This document shows positions 20,515 through 28,970 of a stretch of DNA of 64,000 nucleotides, in pieces. The first letter of the stretch is position 1. Each line of letters begins with the position of its first letter. The position numbers and the translations under genes are program-made. This DNA is from Staphylococcus capitis subsp. capitis. Its GTDB lineage: Bacteria > Bacillota > Bacilli > Staphylococcales > Staphylococcaceae. The DNA is taken from contig NZ_CP145263.1 of NCBI RefSeq assembly GCF_040739495.1, forward strand, positions 2,356,001 to 2,420,000, written 5' to 3'. A model generated the notes under the pieces. The model made no database searches. It was not told the origin of the DNA and saw nothing but the letters and a program-made list of their open reading frames with translations.

Positions 20515-21147
20515 TTAACTACTTTTACTTAGTAGTAAATTAATTGATAAACCAATTAATACGATTCCAACTATATAGTCAAAAACCACTTTGAACTTAG
20601 GTTTACTAAATAATAGTTTAATATATTGGAAAATAAAAACACAGAATAAAAACCATAAACATGTAACAAGTACTACTGATAAAGATAAAACAGCTACTTC
20701 TGATTTTACTTGAATACCTCCATTTGAGAGAAATTGAGGTAAAATACTCACGTAAAATAATAATGCTTTAGGATTTAAACTTGTACTAAGAAAACCTTGT
20801 CGATAAGATGTTAAATAACTTACATTTCTTACATCTGCCAACGCTTCCTTACTAAAATTCATTGTACTATGCGTGCTTCTAATACTTTGAATTCCTAAAT
20901 AAATAAGATAACAAGCACCTAATATTTTAATAATTAAAAAGACGTAATATAAACTAGTCAATATGTATATAATGCCGAAAATTGCTAAAGAAGAATAAAG
21001 AATATGTCCTGTAGTAATTCCTAATGCTGCTACAATCCCATTCATTTTACTAGAATTAATTGTATTTTTCATCACAATTAAAAAATCAGGACCTGGCACA
21101 ATGATAATCAGTAACGTAATAATAATGAATGAAAATAGTCCTTCCAT
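20515..21147 (-). CDS. LysE/RhtB family exporter
   Basis: 210 residues, about six membrane helices. LIIIVPGPDFLIVMKNTI near the N-terminus, TTGHILYSSLAI and GACYLIYLGIQSIRS are LysE/RhtB family hallmarks; these export amino acids such as lysine, homoserine or threonine. I use ATG 21147: AAGGAGGG stands 7 bases upstream, while the frame's first ATG, 17 codons earlier, has no site. May be co-transcribed with the phosphatase gene (28 bases apart). Confidence 0.85.
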   Translation of the reverse strand: MEGLFSFIIITLLIIIVPGPDFLIVMKNTINSSKMNGIVAALGITTGHILYSSLAIFGIIYILTSLYYVFLIIKILGACYLIYLGIQSIRSTHSTMNFSKEALADVRNVSYLTSYRQGFLSTSLNPKALLFYVSILPQFLSNGGIQVKSEVAVLSLSVVLVTCLWFLFCVFIFQYIKLLFSKPKFKVVFDYIVGIVLIGLSINLLLSKSS

Positions 21148-21344
21148 ACGCGTACCCTCCTTGATGTCGTTTTTTACATTAACAATTATTACATACAAAA
21201 AATCATAATGTAAGACCTCCCTAAGACATCCCTGAAGTTCTATAATTGTGAAATTTTAGAAAAAACTCCATTTTCAATATCTTATCTCAAATAGCTATTT
21301 TGCGAATTTGATTTATAGTTTTAAAAGAATTTAAAAAAATATTA

Positions 21345-21374
21345 TTGTCAGATAAATGTGAATCATGATACTAT
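21345..21374 (+). promoter_or_regulatory. Promoter of candidate small RNA
   Basis: TTGTCA (21345-21350), 18-base spacer, TACTAT (21369-21374), followed by a short structured stretch with a terminator and no open frame. Confidence 0.5.
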
Positions 21375-21379
21375 TAGAG

Positions 21380-21464
21380 TGTAGTTAGTAGTAACTACAA
21401 AGTCTTTTATATTCATGAACATAATATTCCTGGATGGCGTAACCCAGCGCCATCCTCTTTTTTT
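21380..21464 (+). ncRNA. Candidate small RNA of about 85 nt
   Basis: Transcription from the upstream promoter would start near 21381. The RNA would open with a hairpin GTAGTTA-GTAG-TAACTAC (21381-21398), continue with an unpaired AU-rich linker and end in GGATGGCG/CGCCATCC (21432-21439 with 21448-21455) followed by a T-run. No ribosome site and frame of useful length lies inside. I cannot assign it to a named staphylococcal sRNA. Confidence 0.5.
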
Positions 21465-21487
21465 GTCTGAAATCTAATAAATCATTA

Positions 21488-22342
21488 TTATAAATTTTTT
21501 AGAAACTCTTTCACTTTATTTGAATCTGCAAGTCCTTGTTCTCTGGATGCAGCTGCAATTACTTTTCTAATACTTGGGTCAACCGGATTATTACCCATTT
21601 CATTAAACTTAGCTACCACACTAGCATTCGGTATTAATGATAATACTTGTTTTCCTTCTTGTATTAATTGATCAACTTGCTGCTTTAAACTTATAGGCGT
21701 ATCTACTTGGACATTAGGTGAAAGAATAATTACTTTCTCAGTCTCAGTAGCTAAATCTGCATTTTCCATTGAATAGGATCCGCCATCTGAATATTGTTTA
21801 CCGTCAATCGTAGTAGGAGGCCATACTCCTGGAAGTGAAGAACTTGCACTTAAAGCTTGATGGATATTTATATTATCTTCTTGCTTCCAAGTCTTTCTAC
21901 GTACAGTTTCAATATCAGTACCAGTAATTATTAAGTTATCTCCCCATTGGATATCACCTATACGTTCTTTTATTCTTTTAATATGTTCATCTTCTTTTAC
22001 AGCTACTTGGTATGTTTTCGCAAATTCACACAATTTCTCAACCCAGTCATCTCCATTAGTAGCTTCTTTAGTTATACGTTCATATTCATCGAATACTTCT
22101 CCCATATTAGGGTTAGGATTAACTTCATTAATTTCTTCATCAATTTGTTCATTCCAAATCTCTTCCCAAGTTTTATTTGATGCGATTACAGCACCAACTT
22201 GTGAACCCGCTGAAGTTCCAATAATTTGTTCAGAAAGTCTTAGCTCAATTCCTTGATCAGCTAATCCTTTAAGTAAACCAATTTCCCAGGCAATACCATA
22301 TTGGCCACCGCCACCTAATACTAAAGTGATTTGTTCAGACAT
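21488..22342 (-). CDS. Patatin-like phospholipase
   Basis: 284 residues, probably cytosolic or membrane-peripheral (no signal peptide). Oxyanion-hole loop LGGGGQYGIAWE near 9-20, nucleophile elbow IIGTSAGSQVGA near 40-51, and catalytic Asp in YSDGGSYS near 188-195: the Ser-Asp dyad set of patatins. Family enzymes hydrolyse phospholipid acyl esters. I start at ATG 22342 because GGAGGTTG lies just before it; the first ATG in frame is 17 codons upstream. Confidence 0.87.
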   Translation of the reverse strand: MSEQITLVLGGGGQYGIAWEIGLLKGLADQGIELRLSEQIIGTSAGSQVGAVIASNKTWEEIWNEQIDEEINEVNPNPNMGEVFDEYERITKEATNGDDWVEKLCEFAKTYQVAVKEDEHIKRIKERIGDIQWGDNLIITGTDIETVRRKTWKQEDNINIHQALSASSSLPGVWPPTTIDGKQYSDGGSYSMENADLATETEKVIILSPNVQVDTPISLKQQVDQLIQEGKQVLSLIPNASVVAKFNEMGNNPVDPSIRKVIAAASREQGLADSNKVKEFLKNL

Positions 22343-22453
22343 TTGAGCAACCTCCTTATTTGATCTTATAGTATATTTTACCCTAGGACACATCCTGTCA
22401 TTCGAATAATTGGTAATGATGTTAGGTATGCAAGATATATAAATTTTAGCAAT

Positions 22454-22483
22454 AAAAAAGATGACCCCTTAATGAGGTCATCT
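22454..22483 (-). terminator. Terminator of the GlsB/YeaQ gene
   Basis: GATGACC/GGTCATC stem (22460-22483) followed on the minus strand by six T's. Confidence 0.87.
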
Positions 22484-22504
22484 CATGTAACTTATCTTTA
22501 TTGT

Positions 22505-22759
22505 TTATTTCTTTTTGAATAAACGTAAAACTAATGAAATTAAAAAGATTAAAATAATTGAACCAAGTAATGCTGGGAAGATGTGAATTTTACCTAATTG
22601 TGGACCCCAATGTCCAAGAATTGCAGTACCTACCCATGAACCTACGATACCTGCGATAATATTACCTAAGATTCCGCCTGGGATATCTTTACCCATAATT
22701 AAGCCGGCAATCCAACCAATGATACCACCGACAATGATCATACCTATTAATCCAAACAT
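22505..22759 (-). CDS. GlsB/YeaQ/YmgE family stress membrane protein
   Basis: 84 residues, three hydrophobic segments. Glycine-zipper pattern GMIIVGGIIGWIAGLIMGKD near 6-25 and GGILGNIIAGIVGSWVGT near 29-46 are typical of this transglycosylase-associated family. A SigB-type promoter upstream fits the stress-induced behaviour known for relatives; molecular function is unclear. GGAGAC ribosome site precedes the ATG. Confidence 0.88.
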   Translation of the reverse strand: MFGLIGMIIVGGIIGWIAGLIMGKDIPGGILGNIIAGIVGSWVGTAILGHWGPQLGKIHIFPALLGSIILIFLISLVLRLFKKK

Positions 22760-22805
22760 AATGATTGTCTCCTTTACTTAATAATTATTTATCCAATAGT
22801 AATTG

Positions 22806-22830
22806 ATACCCTTCGACAGATTTATTAAAC
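22806..22830 (-). promoter_or_regulatory. SigB-type promoter of the GlsB/YeaQ gene
   Basis: On the minus strand GTTTAA (22830-22825), 13 bases, GGGTAT (22811-22806): an exact match to the SigB consensus, 47 bases before the start codon. Confidence 0.9.
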
Positions 22831-23060
22831 AAATTTACGAAAAAAATTTATTTTAATTTAAAAAAGTAACATTTATTATCTACTTTCAATAGAAAAAAAC
22901 ACTTACTTTTAAAGTATTTATGCATCGTAAAAATACTAAGTATATTTTAATAGTAACATTGTAAAATTGCCTTCATGACAACAATAATTTGTATGTTAAA
23001 ATATTTGAGTAATATTTGCTTAGCGCTCATAAAACTCTTATTTTAGGAGGTTTACGTCAT

Positions 23061-23342
23061 TTGAATAGTAAATTGAACATACTCAAATTTTTAAATAAAT
23101 TTTTCAAAATTATAGGTTTCTTATCAGTCATTACAATTTTATTAATCATTACATTTAATTTTTTCATCTATGGCCATCTGGAAGGTAATTTTGAAATAGG
23201 ATTTAACATTAAAAGTAAACAAATCTATATTATGACTACGTTAATTATCTTAATTATAGTTTGTACTATTGCTTCTCTAATCATTAGAAAAATTGAATAT
23301 AAAAAAGAAAAAATCAATGATTACTACTTTGTAATCCTATAA
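23061..23342 (+). CDS. Small two-helix membrane protein
   Basis: 93 residues with hydrophobic segments near 12-37 and 57-77 and a charged C-terminus. I take TTG 23061 as start, ten bases after AGGAGG; the longer frame has an ATG before that site. No family recognised. Its last 19 bases overlap the end of the convergent amidohydrolase gene, an unusual arrangement that leaves no room for a terminator. Confidence 0.6.
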   Translation: MNSKLNILKFLNKFFKIIGFLSVITILLIITFNFFIYGHLEGNFEIGFNIKSKQIYIMTTLIILIIVCTIASLIIRKIEYKKEKINDYYFVIL

Positions 23343-24073
23343 AAATGCATCGCATTTTTGTAAAAGATCTTTTCTTGTTCTTCTTTAGAGAAGTTTTTCT
23401 CAATCAGTTCAATGTCTGACTTCTCATATGGACGTTTTGCTCGAGTAGATGGTAAGTCTGTGCCAAACATAATCGCGTTAGAATTAATTTCCATCAGTGC
23501 TTTAAGAATTTGTAAAGGATCAACCTCTATTCGACCGAAACCTGTCGCTTTTACATAAACCCCATTACGAACTAAATCTTTTAAATCTTCAAAGCCTTCT
23601 TTAGTAAGCCCAAGATGGTCTATTGAAACTTGAGGCAATTCTAAAATAATATCTTTAATTTCACCCAATTTTTTTGATTCAATATAGAGCTCAGTATGCC
23701 ATCCCACTAAATCATAGACACGCTGTGCAAAAGATTTAAGATGTCTTAAATCTTCCGAACCTCCTCTTTTTACATTAAACCTTACTCCTCGTACTCCTAA
23801 TTCGTTTAATTTTATGATTTTTTCATCAGACGTTTCTACAGGTAGTTGTGTTGTACCTACAAAGTGTCCTTTTAAACTTTTAAGTGCATGTATTAAATAA
23901 TCTTGATCGAATCCTTGGAATGAGCCAGAGACAATTACACCACCATCGATTCCTAGTTCTTTTTGCCATATTTCATAATCTTCTTCTTTAAATTCTGAAG
24001 GCATATAACCATTATTTTCTTTTACAGGATAATCAAAATTAATAATATGAAAATGTGAATCAAAAATTTTCAT
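23324..24073 (-). CDS. Amidohydrolase 2 family metal-dependent hydrolase
   Basis: 249 residues, TIM-barrel. Metal ligands: FDSHFHI near residues 4-10 (HxH), HTEL near 120, IDHLG near 152 and GTDLPST near 206-212 (Asp). This set fits the amidohydrolase-2/dicarboxylic lactone hydrolase-like family acting on cyclic esters, amides or decarboxylations; substrate not predictable. AGGGGG precedes the ATG on the minus strand. Confidence 0.85.
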   Translation of the reverse strand: MKIFDSHFHIINFDYPVKENNGYMPSEFKEEDYEIWQKELGIDGGVIVSGSFQGFDQDYLIHALKSLKGHFVGTTQLPVETSDEKIIKLNELGVRGVRFNVKRGGSEDLRHLKSFAQRVYDLVGWHTELYIESKKLGEIKDIILELPQVSIDHLGLTKEGFEDLKDLVRNGVYVKATGFGRIEVDPLQILKALMEINSNAIMFGTDLPSTRAKRPYEKSDIELIEKNFSKEEQEKIFYKNAMHFYRITK

Positions 24074-24229
24074 TCTAGCACCCCCTAATTTTTTATTTTA
24101 TTAATTTATTACCACAAAAATTAAATATAACGACACATTTAGATTTAATATCACATTGAAAGCTCATTTTTATAATTATAGAATAAAAATACACCAAGAT
24201 GATATCAGCAAGAATTGGAGTTGTTTCAT

Positions 24230-24487
24230 ATGAATTTACATATTCTATATAATTTAAGAACTAAACGCCATTTAGAAATTGAGGAATTAGCCCAACAGTT
24301 AAATGAGAAATACGGAACGCACTACGAAGCTCATCAAATTTGGGAGTGGGAAAATCACTACCACGAACCTAAATTTAAAGATGCATTGCATTTAGCTGAT
24401 TTCTTCAACGCTCCATATCAAATGTTTCTTGAAAGTAAAGTGAAAGAGTACCAAAAGCATTTAGATGATGTGGATATTAGAATGTAG
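24230..24487 (+). CDS. Small HTH (XRE-like) protein
   Basis: 85 residues. LRTKRHLEIEELAQQL and ALHLADFFNAPYQMF resemble the first and last helices of an XRE-type HTH, with an inserted YEAHQIWEWENHYHEPKF loop holding two conserved tryptophans. ATG 24230 follows TTGGAG. A second, decayed copy lies at 48815-49066 in this window. Target unknown. Confidence 0.7.
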   Translation: MNLHILYNLRTKRHLEIEELAQQLNEKYGTHYEAHQIWEWENHYHEPKFKDALHLADFFNAPYQMFLESKVKEYQKHLDDVDIRM

Positions 24488-24505
24488 CACGCGATACAAA
24501 AAGAA

Positions 24506-24557
24506 AAGCTAAGATAGTACGTTTCAGTATAATAAACGTATTACCTTAGTTTTTTTA
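24506..24557. terminator. Bidirectional terminator
   Basis: Imperfect stem AAGCTAAG.TA.TACGTT with AACGTA.TA..TTAGTTTT; T-runs on both sides. Between the convergent HTH and DUF4870 genes. Confidence 0.8.
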
Positions 24558-24911
24558 TCATTTCTTTCCTTGATTTAATATTTTAACCCCAGTAACAATG
24601 CTTATAATCAAACAGATTAAAGCTAAAATACCAAAGATAATTCCAACAATTAAACTAATAATGAAAACTGCATCAGGATGCGCATGAGCACCATTATGTG
24701 CGTATTTAGCATTATTAAAAGCACTTTTCATTATCCAAACAAATATAGTCCATGTAATATGATTAATTAATGAATTTTTACCATATTTTGAGATTGGTTT
24801 ATCAGCGAATATCCATATGCAAAATGGAAATAGCAACGGCGCGAATAAGATACTAAAATAACTTAAAGCCGCAAGTAATTTTTGATTTTTAGTCATTTCA
24901 ATATTGTTCAT
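24558..24911 (-). CDS. DUF4870/Tic20-like membrane protein
   Basis: 117 residues. LLAALSYFSILFAPLLFPFCIW near 11-32 opens the DUF4870 pattern; two more hydrophobic stretches follow (about 50-60 and 80-110). Role unknown. I start at ATG 24911, seven bases after AGAGGTG; a GTG inside that site begins a slightly longer frame. Confidence 0.72.
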   Translation of the reverse strand: MNNIEMTKNQKLLAALSYFSILFAPLLFPFCIWIFADKPISKYGKNSLINHITWTIFVWIMKSAFNNAKYAHNGAHAHPDAVFIISLIVGIIFGILALICLIISIVTGVKILNQGKK

Positions 24912-24994
24912 TTCAATCACCTCTACAAAACTTATTAAAACACAAACAATTGCCTTTAATAACCTTCATAGCGATATCTTTCAGTAGTGTAAGT

Positions 24995-25225
24995 TTATCG
25001 ATTGGAAAGTTGATTTAAATCAACTGTTTTAAGTTCTGAAATAGGGTAATCTTGTTCAGCTAATATCTTACCTTCATAACCTCGTTTCGCTTGCAAAACA
25101 ACCTTTTGGGCATTATTAAGGTGATAAATTACCATTCCTTTACGCGTCTCACCTTTTTCTATTTTTTCATCATTCTTAGTAAGCCATTTTCTATAATGAT
25201 ACAAATGCTTTATATTCTTTCTCAT
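24995..25225 (-). CDS. Hypothetical basic protein
   Basis: 76 residues, soluble and Lys/Arg-rich, no family recognised. Starts two bases after the stop of the upstream lipoprotein gene with only a weak ribosome site, so translation may be coupled. A strand-rich centre (GMVIYHLNNAQKVVLQAKRG) suggests a small beta domain. Confidence 0.5.
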   Translation of the reverse strand: MRKNIKHLYHYRKWLTKNDEKIEKGETRKGMVIYHLNNAQKVVLQAKRGYEGKILAEQDYPISELKTVDLNQLSNR

Positions 25226-25227
25226 CT

Positions 25228-25557
25228 CTAAGGGTTTATCGTTTTGTAAAACTCTAAAACCTTTCTCCCAAGAGTTTTTACAGTTACATTGTATTTATCA
25301 GATTTACTCTTCACTTTGTATTGAATAGCTAAATCAGTGGCATTATTACGAGGATCCCTTAGTATGTAAATTCTTTTGATTTTAATTATCTGTTTATCGA
25401 GAACCAATTTATTATTCTTAAATTGCACAATATTATTATTTAACATCTTATGTACTAATTTATTTTCACTTTTAACCTCATCTTTTTGAGCTTTACTCTT
25501 ATCGCAAGAAACACCAAACAGACATAATATTAAGATAGTAGCAAGAATTCTTTTCAA
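25228..25557 (-). CDS. Small putative lipoprotein
   Basis: 109 residues from a TTG start. Signal peptide LKRILATILILCLFGVSC with a lipobox-like FGVSC, then a Lys-rich linker and a beta-rich C-terminal half. The site GGTGAG just upstream favours TTG 25557; a GTG three codons earlier (25566) is the alternative. No family recognised. Forms a two-gene unit with the basic protein downstream. Confidence 0.55.
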   Translation of the reverse strand: MKRILATILILCLFGVSCDKSKAQKDEVKSENKLVHKMLNNNIVQFKNNKLVLDKQIIKIKRIYILRDPRNNATDLAIQYKVKSKSDKYNVTVKTLGRKVLEFYKTINP

Positions 25558-25693
25558 TACACTCACCCATAAAAATTAATAATTATATTATACTATAATA
25601 TTTTACTTCATTTGGTATAGGCAGGTATTTGCTTAGGAAGAAAATTTAAATTCTTACTTCAGCTCACCAAAATCAATTCATTATTTTATTTCT

Positions 25694-25948
25694 CTATTCC
25701 TCATCGTCATCATCGAAGAATACATCATAAATAAGTTCAATAATCGTTATAACCAACCCTACAATTACTATAGCGTTAGCAGTTTTATTATCAAAAATAT
25801 GTATAAAATCAATTTTACTTATTATATTAAAAAACCATCCATGTCTATCATTATTTATATTAAAATAATCAAAGACAAAAGCCACAACAAACGTGACCAC
25901 TAAATTGATAAATAAATTTTTAAGAACTTCCTTTAAATTATATTCCAT
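25694..25948 (-). CDS. Small two-helix membrane protein with acidic tail
   Basis: 84 residues. Hydrophobic segments near 12-28 and 55-74 and a C-terminus of FFDDDDEE. I start at ATG 25948, which follows AAAGGAG at good distance; the frame extends 11 codons upstream over that site. No family recognised. Confidence 0.6.
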   Translation of the reverse strand: MEYNLKEVLKNLFINLVVTFVVAFVFDYFNINNDRHGWFFNIISKIDFIHIFDNKTANAIVIVGLVITIIELIYDVFFDDDDEE

Positions 25949-26089
25949 CGTAAGACTCCTTTGTTTATTTAATACCGTCAATACTCAACTTATCATAAAC
26001 AAAGTAAATTGATATAAAAAATCAAAAAATTGCCTATACTAATATAAATTACTAATCTAGTTATATATTTAATGAAAAGATATACTTAT

Positions 26090-26157
26090 TACTAAATAGT
26101 GGGGCGCATCTGCGGAGTGTACTTGAGGTTAACTGTTGCGACGGTTGCCTCTTTTTT
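26090..26157 (+). ncRNA. Candidate small RNA ending in a terminator
   Basis: A GC-richer island in AT-rich flanks (GTGGGGCGCATCTGCGGAG from 26098) with a GCGCA/TGCG hairpin, followed by GAGGTTAAC/GGTTGCCTC and TTTTTT (26125-26157). There is no annotated gene upstream on this strand for the terminator to serve. The promoter is not certain; GATATA-like and TAATCT boxes lie 25-60 bases before. Ends near the rpsR terminator on the other strand. Confidence 0.4.
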
Positions 26158-26224
26158 ATGCTTAAAATTTCAAAAACTCTTAAATTATGCCCTTTAACTG
26201 CCCTTTTTCTAAAATTCAAAGCAC

Positions 26225-26257
26225 AAAAATACCCCGTAAGCCTAAGCCTACGGGGTT
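26225..26257 (-). terminator. Terminator of rpsF-ssb-rpsR
   Basis: ACCCCGTA/TACGGGGT stem (26231-26257) with TTAGGC loop and T-run on the minus strand. Confidence 0.92.
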
Positions 26258-26274
26258 TAACAATAAATGATATA

Positions 26275-26517
26275 TTATTGTTCTTCTTTTACATATGGTA
26301 ATAAAGCCATATGACGAGCACGTTTAATAGCTGTAGTCAACATACGTTGATATTTAGCTGAAGTGCCTGTTACACGACGTGGTAAGATTTTACCGCGTTC
26401 AGAGATAAAACGTTTTAATAATTCAGTGTCTTTATAGTCGATGTGTGTAATTCCATTTGCTGTGAAATAGCAAACTTTTTTACGACGACGTCCGCCTCTT
26501 CTTGGTCCACCTGCCAT
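26275..26517 (-). CDS. rpsR: 30S ribosomal protein S18
   Basis: 80 residues, basic, in the small subunit platform where it pairs with S6. The N-terminal Gly/Arg-rich tract (PRRGGRRRK) and [17 protein letters not shown] are diagnostic. Last gene of the conserved rpsF-ssb-rpsR operon. Confidence 0.98.
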   Translation of the reverse strand: MAGGPRRGGRRRKKVCYFTANGITHIDYKDTELLKRFISERGKILPRRVTGTSAKYQRMLTTAIKRARHMALLPYVKEEQ

Positions 26518-26563
26518 GGTTAACTGCCTCCTTTGACTTATTTTTCGTTTTTATACGTTCATT

Positions 26564-27073
26564 TTAGAATGGTAAATCATCATCACTAATATCGATTGGG
26601 CCATTAGCATTTGCAAATGGGTTGTCTGATTGATTAGAGTTTGATGAATTATTGTTATTGTAAGACGTATTTTGTCCTGATTGTTGACCACCGAATCCTT
26701 GACCATAGTCTTGGAAATCGTTGTTTTGTGAACGTTGGCCACCTTGTTGTGAATTCTTAGGTTCAAGGAATTGAACACTATCACACACAACTTCAGTAAC
26801 AAAAATACGACGACCTTCTTGATTTTCATAACTACGCGATTGTATGCGACCATCAACGCCAGCTAAACTACCTTTAGATAAGTAGTTATTAACATTTTCA
26901 GCTTGTCTTCTAAAGACAACACAGTTAATGAAATCAGCTTCGCGTTCCCCTTGAGCATTCGTGAAAGTACGATTAACTGCTAGAGTAAATGTCGCTACAC
27001 TTACGCCTGAGGGAGTGGTTCTGTATTCTGGATCTTTCGTTAAACGACCTACTAATACAACTCTATTTAACAT
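26564..27073 (-). CDS. ssb: Single-stranded DNA-binding protein
   Basis: 169 residues. OB fold in the first 105 residues ([18 protein letters not shown] at the start), Gln/Asn/Gly-rich linker, and acidic tip DISDDDLPF that recruits replication and repair partners. Between rpsF and rpsR as in other Bacillales. A different frame over the linker is only a shadow. Confidence 0.98.
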   Translation of the reverse strand: MLNRVVLVGRLTKDPEYRTTPSGVSVATFTLAVNRTFTNAQGEREADFINCVVFRRQAENVNNYLSKGSLAGVDGRIQSRSYENQEGRRIFVTEVVCDSVQFLEPKNSQQGGQRSQNNDFQDYGQGFGGQQSGQNTSYNNNNSSNSNQSDNPFANANGPIDISDDDLPF

Positions 27074-27094
27074 TTAAACGCCCCCGTCTAATTA

Positions 27095-27391
27095 TTACTT
27101 ATCTTGGTCTTCGCGGATAACGATGTAACGGATGATATCGTCATTGATTTTAGCTAGACGTTGGAATTCGTCTGTAGCTTTATTGTTATCTGTTTTAATA
27201 CGTACGATGTTATAGAAACCTTCTTTGAAATCATTGATTTCATAAGCTAGGCGACGTTTACCCCAGTCTTTTTCTTCTAAAACTTCTGATCCTTCTGAAT
27301 CTAAGATACCGTTAAAACGCTCAACTACAGCTTTTTTAGCATCTTCTTCAATGTTAGGACGTACGATATACATAATTTCATATGTTCTCAT
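27095..27391 (-). CDS. rpsF: 30S ribosomal protein S6
   Basis: 98 residues; [20 protein letters not shown] and [18 protein letters not shown] are diagnostic. Forms a heterodimer with S18 on 16S rRNA. First gene of rpsF-ssb-rpsR, with a structured leader just upstream. Confidence 0.98.
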   Translation of the reverse strand: MRTYEIMYIVRPNIEEDAKKAVVERFNGILDSEGSEVLEEKDWGKRRLAYEINDFKEGFYNIVRIKTDNNKATDEFQRLAKINDDIIRYIVIREDQDK

Positions 27392-27403
27392 AGTTTATTT
27401 GCA

Positions 27404-27447
27404 CCTCCTTATGGTCTATGCGGCTTATCAACATTTATGTGATAAGC
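27404..27447 (-). promoter_or_regulatory. Putative S6:S18-binding leader of rpsF
   Basis: On the minus strand GCTTATC and GATAAGC form a stem (27447-27441 with 27429-27423), followed by CCGCATAGACCAT and the ribosome site AAGGAGG. A hairpin with a CCG element next to the rpsF ribosome site is the known autoregulatory S6:S18 motif in many bacteria. Assignment is by position and shape, not by covariance. Confidence 0.5.
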
Positions 27448-27508
27448 AAGGAATAATTTTCATTACTCACAATCCAGAATTATAGCACAGAGTATTACTT
27501 TTTACAAT

Positions 27509-27718
27509 TCATTTTATAATGATTCTCTCGTTAAGTTCTTTAACTAATGTGATTAAATCCTCCATATTACATCCTAGTCTATCTAATCTCCAAAAAATAA
27601 TAGTATCTCTTGATCTCGCAATTTCAATTGCTTTATCTAAACTAGGTCTTTTACTTTTTGAACCACTCACAAGTTTTTTTGTGAACATAGATTTTTTGTT
27701 GAGTTTTTGAACACACAA
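27509..27718 (-). pseudogene. Serine recombinase (resolvase) remnant
   Basis: Only the middle of a resolvase catalytic domain remains: SGSKSKRPSLDKAIEIAR then IIFWRLDRLGCNMEDLI, like the SGxKxxRPxLxxxL and VWKLDRLGRSxxDL blocks of Tn3/Tn552-type resolvases. The catalytic serine region and the C-terminal HTH are missing, and the usual RLGRS reads RLGCN. It lies at the rpsF-side edge of the accessory operon. Confidence 0.75.
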
Positions 27719-27754
27719 ATATATATAATTCTTACTTATTTCGATATAGAAAGA

Positions 27755-27794
27755 GAGTGTATAGAAAATGGTTATTTTCAGTACACTCCTTTTT
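27755..27794. terminator. Hairpin terminator at the end of the accessory operon
   Basis: GAGTGTA (27755-27761) pairs with TACACTC (27782-27788); the loop has AAAATGGTTATTTT, itself paired. The better T-run is on the plus strand, but it is placed right after the last minus-strand gene, so it may act both ways. Confidence 0.6.
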
Positions 27795-27803
27795 TATATG
27801 ATA

Positions 27804-28550
27804 CTAGTTATTAATTGTAAAATCTTTATATTCATCATTAAGGAGCTTTTTTAGTAGAACTTCTATATTATCTTCGCAACCACAAAGACCATTCTTTTTA
27901 TATAATTCTGTATCTTTATCAGAATTAGTTAACCAAATGGCAGCCATATTAACATCTAATGCTCCCAAGATGTCATTTTTAAAAGAATCTCCTATAAACA
28001 AGCACTCTTCAGGATTGACGTTTAGATTAGACGTGACATTTAAAAATGCTTTAGGGTCCGGCTTTTCATAACCTATATTCTGAGATATAAAAATATTCTT
28101 TTCGAATATTGATCTAATATCGAGGTTATCAATTTTAGTGTTCTGTTCTTTAAGCTTACCATTGGTAAGGATGGCGATGTTTACATTTTCTTTCAAGGAC
28201 AAAAGCAAATCATTTATTTTTCTATTAACAGTTATACTAGACAGCAATTTAGTAAAAAAGGATTGGAAATACTTATTAGCTTCTGCATGAGAAATATCTA
28301 TATCAAAATGTTTTAAAGTTTTAATTAATCTTAACTCTCGCAATTCATCTAAGGTAATAATCCCTTCATCATGCTGTTCCCAAAAATATAAATCATATTT
28401 CTTATATAATTTCATAAAATCACTATACTCTATGTCTTTAAATAACGTATATTCTTCAAAAGTATCTTTATTAGCTTTTATCCATAAATTATTAAAAGAA
28501 AATAGCGTATTATCTAAATCAAAAATAACCAATTTCACTTTTCTAGCCAT
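27804..28550 (-). CDS. HAD-superfamily phosphatase
   Basis: 248 residues, cytosolic. Motif I FDLDNTLF near 9-16, motif II ILTNGK near 129-134, motif III lysine in YEKPDPKAF near 157-165, motif IV FIGDSFKNDI near 182-191: a subfamily IA haloacid-dehalogenase-like phosphohydrolase of the YjjG 5'-nucleotidase type in size. Last gene of the six-gene operon, four bases after the Nudix gene. In that setting it could remove phosphate from a nucleotide product; that is inference. Confidence 0.87.
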   Translation of the reverse strand: MARKVKLVIFDLDNTLFSFNNLWIKANKDTFEEYTLFKDIEYSDFMKLYKKYDLYFWEQHDEGIITLDELRELRLIKTLKHFDIDISHAEANKYFQSFFTKLLSSITVNRKINDLLLSLKENVNIAILTNGKLKEQNTKIDNLDIRSIFEKNIFISQNIGYEKPDPKAFLNVTSNLNVNPEECLFIGDSFKNDILGALDVNMAAIWLTNSDKDTELYKKNGLCGCEDNIEVLLKKLLNDEYKDFTINN

Positions 28551-28553
28551 TAC

Positions 28554-28970
28554 TCACACGCCTTTTAAAATGTATGAAGATTGTTTTAAAATATGGTATA
28601 AATTACCATTGCCTGCAAAAATATCAAGATCATTAAAGTTGCTTTGAAGGCCTATCCAATAAAGTGGTTGTTCATAATTTGCAGGTGGTATATAGTTTTT
28701 GTTTAGTATACCAGAATAAACATATATCTGCTGTTTGTTTTGATAATATGTTATATCCATTATTGGATGCAGTATCACATCATCGCATGTTAGGGGTGTC
28801 TCTTCTAACATTTCCCTATATACACTAGACTTAATACTTTCACTTTCTTCAACCTTTCCGCCTATCAAATTATACATATTTTTAAAAGGTGGATTAATTC
28901 TTTTACACATTAAGATATTTTTGAAGTTTCTATCAAAAATTGGAATTAGATTGGTCTTTTGCAATATCAT
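28554..28970 (-). CDS. Nudix hydrolase (second of the operon)
   Basis: 138 residues. Nudix box GGKVEESESIKSSVYREMLEETPL near 39-62 has the G-x5-E-x7-RE-x2-EE pattern except that the final G-U positions are replaced. Members cleave nucleoside diphosphates linked to other groups. Its start overlaps the end of the EamA frame by 4 bases (ATGA type), which shows tight operon packing. Confidence 0.85.
   Translation of the reverse strand: MILQKTNLIPIFDRNFKNILMCKRINPPFKNMYNLIGGKVEESESIKSSVYREMLEETPLTCDDVILHPIMDITYYQNKQQIYVYSGILNKNYIPPANYEQPLYWIGLQSNFNDLDIFAGNGNLYHILKQSSYILKGV

Noticed and set aside
26551..26856. 101-codon frame overlapping ssb
   Set aside because: Shifted frame through the Gln/Asn-rich linker of ssb, not a gene.
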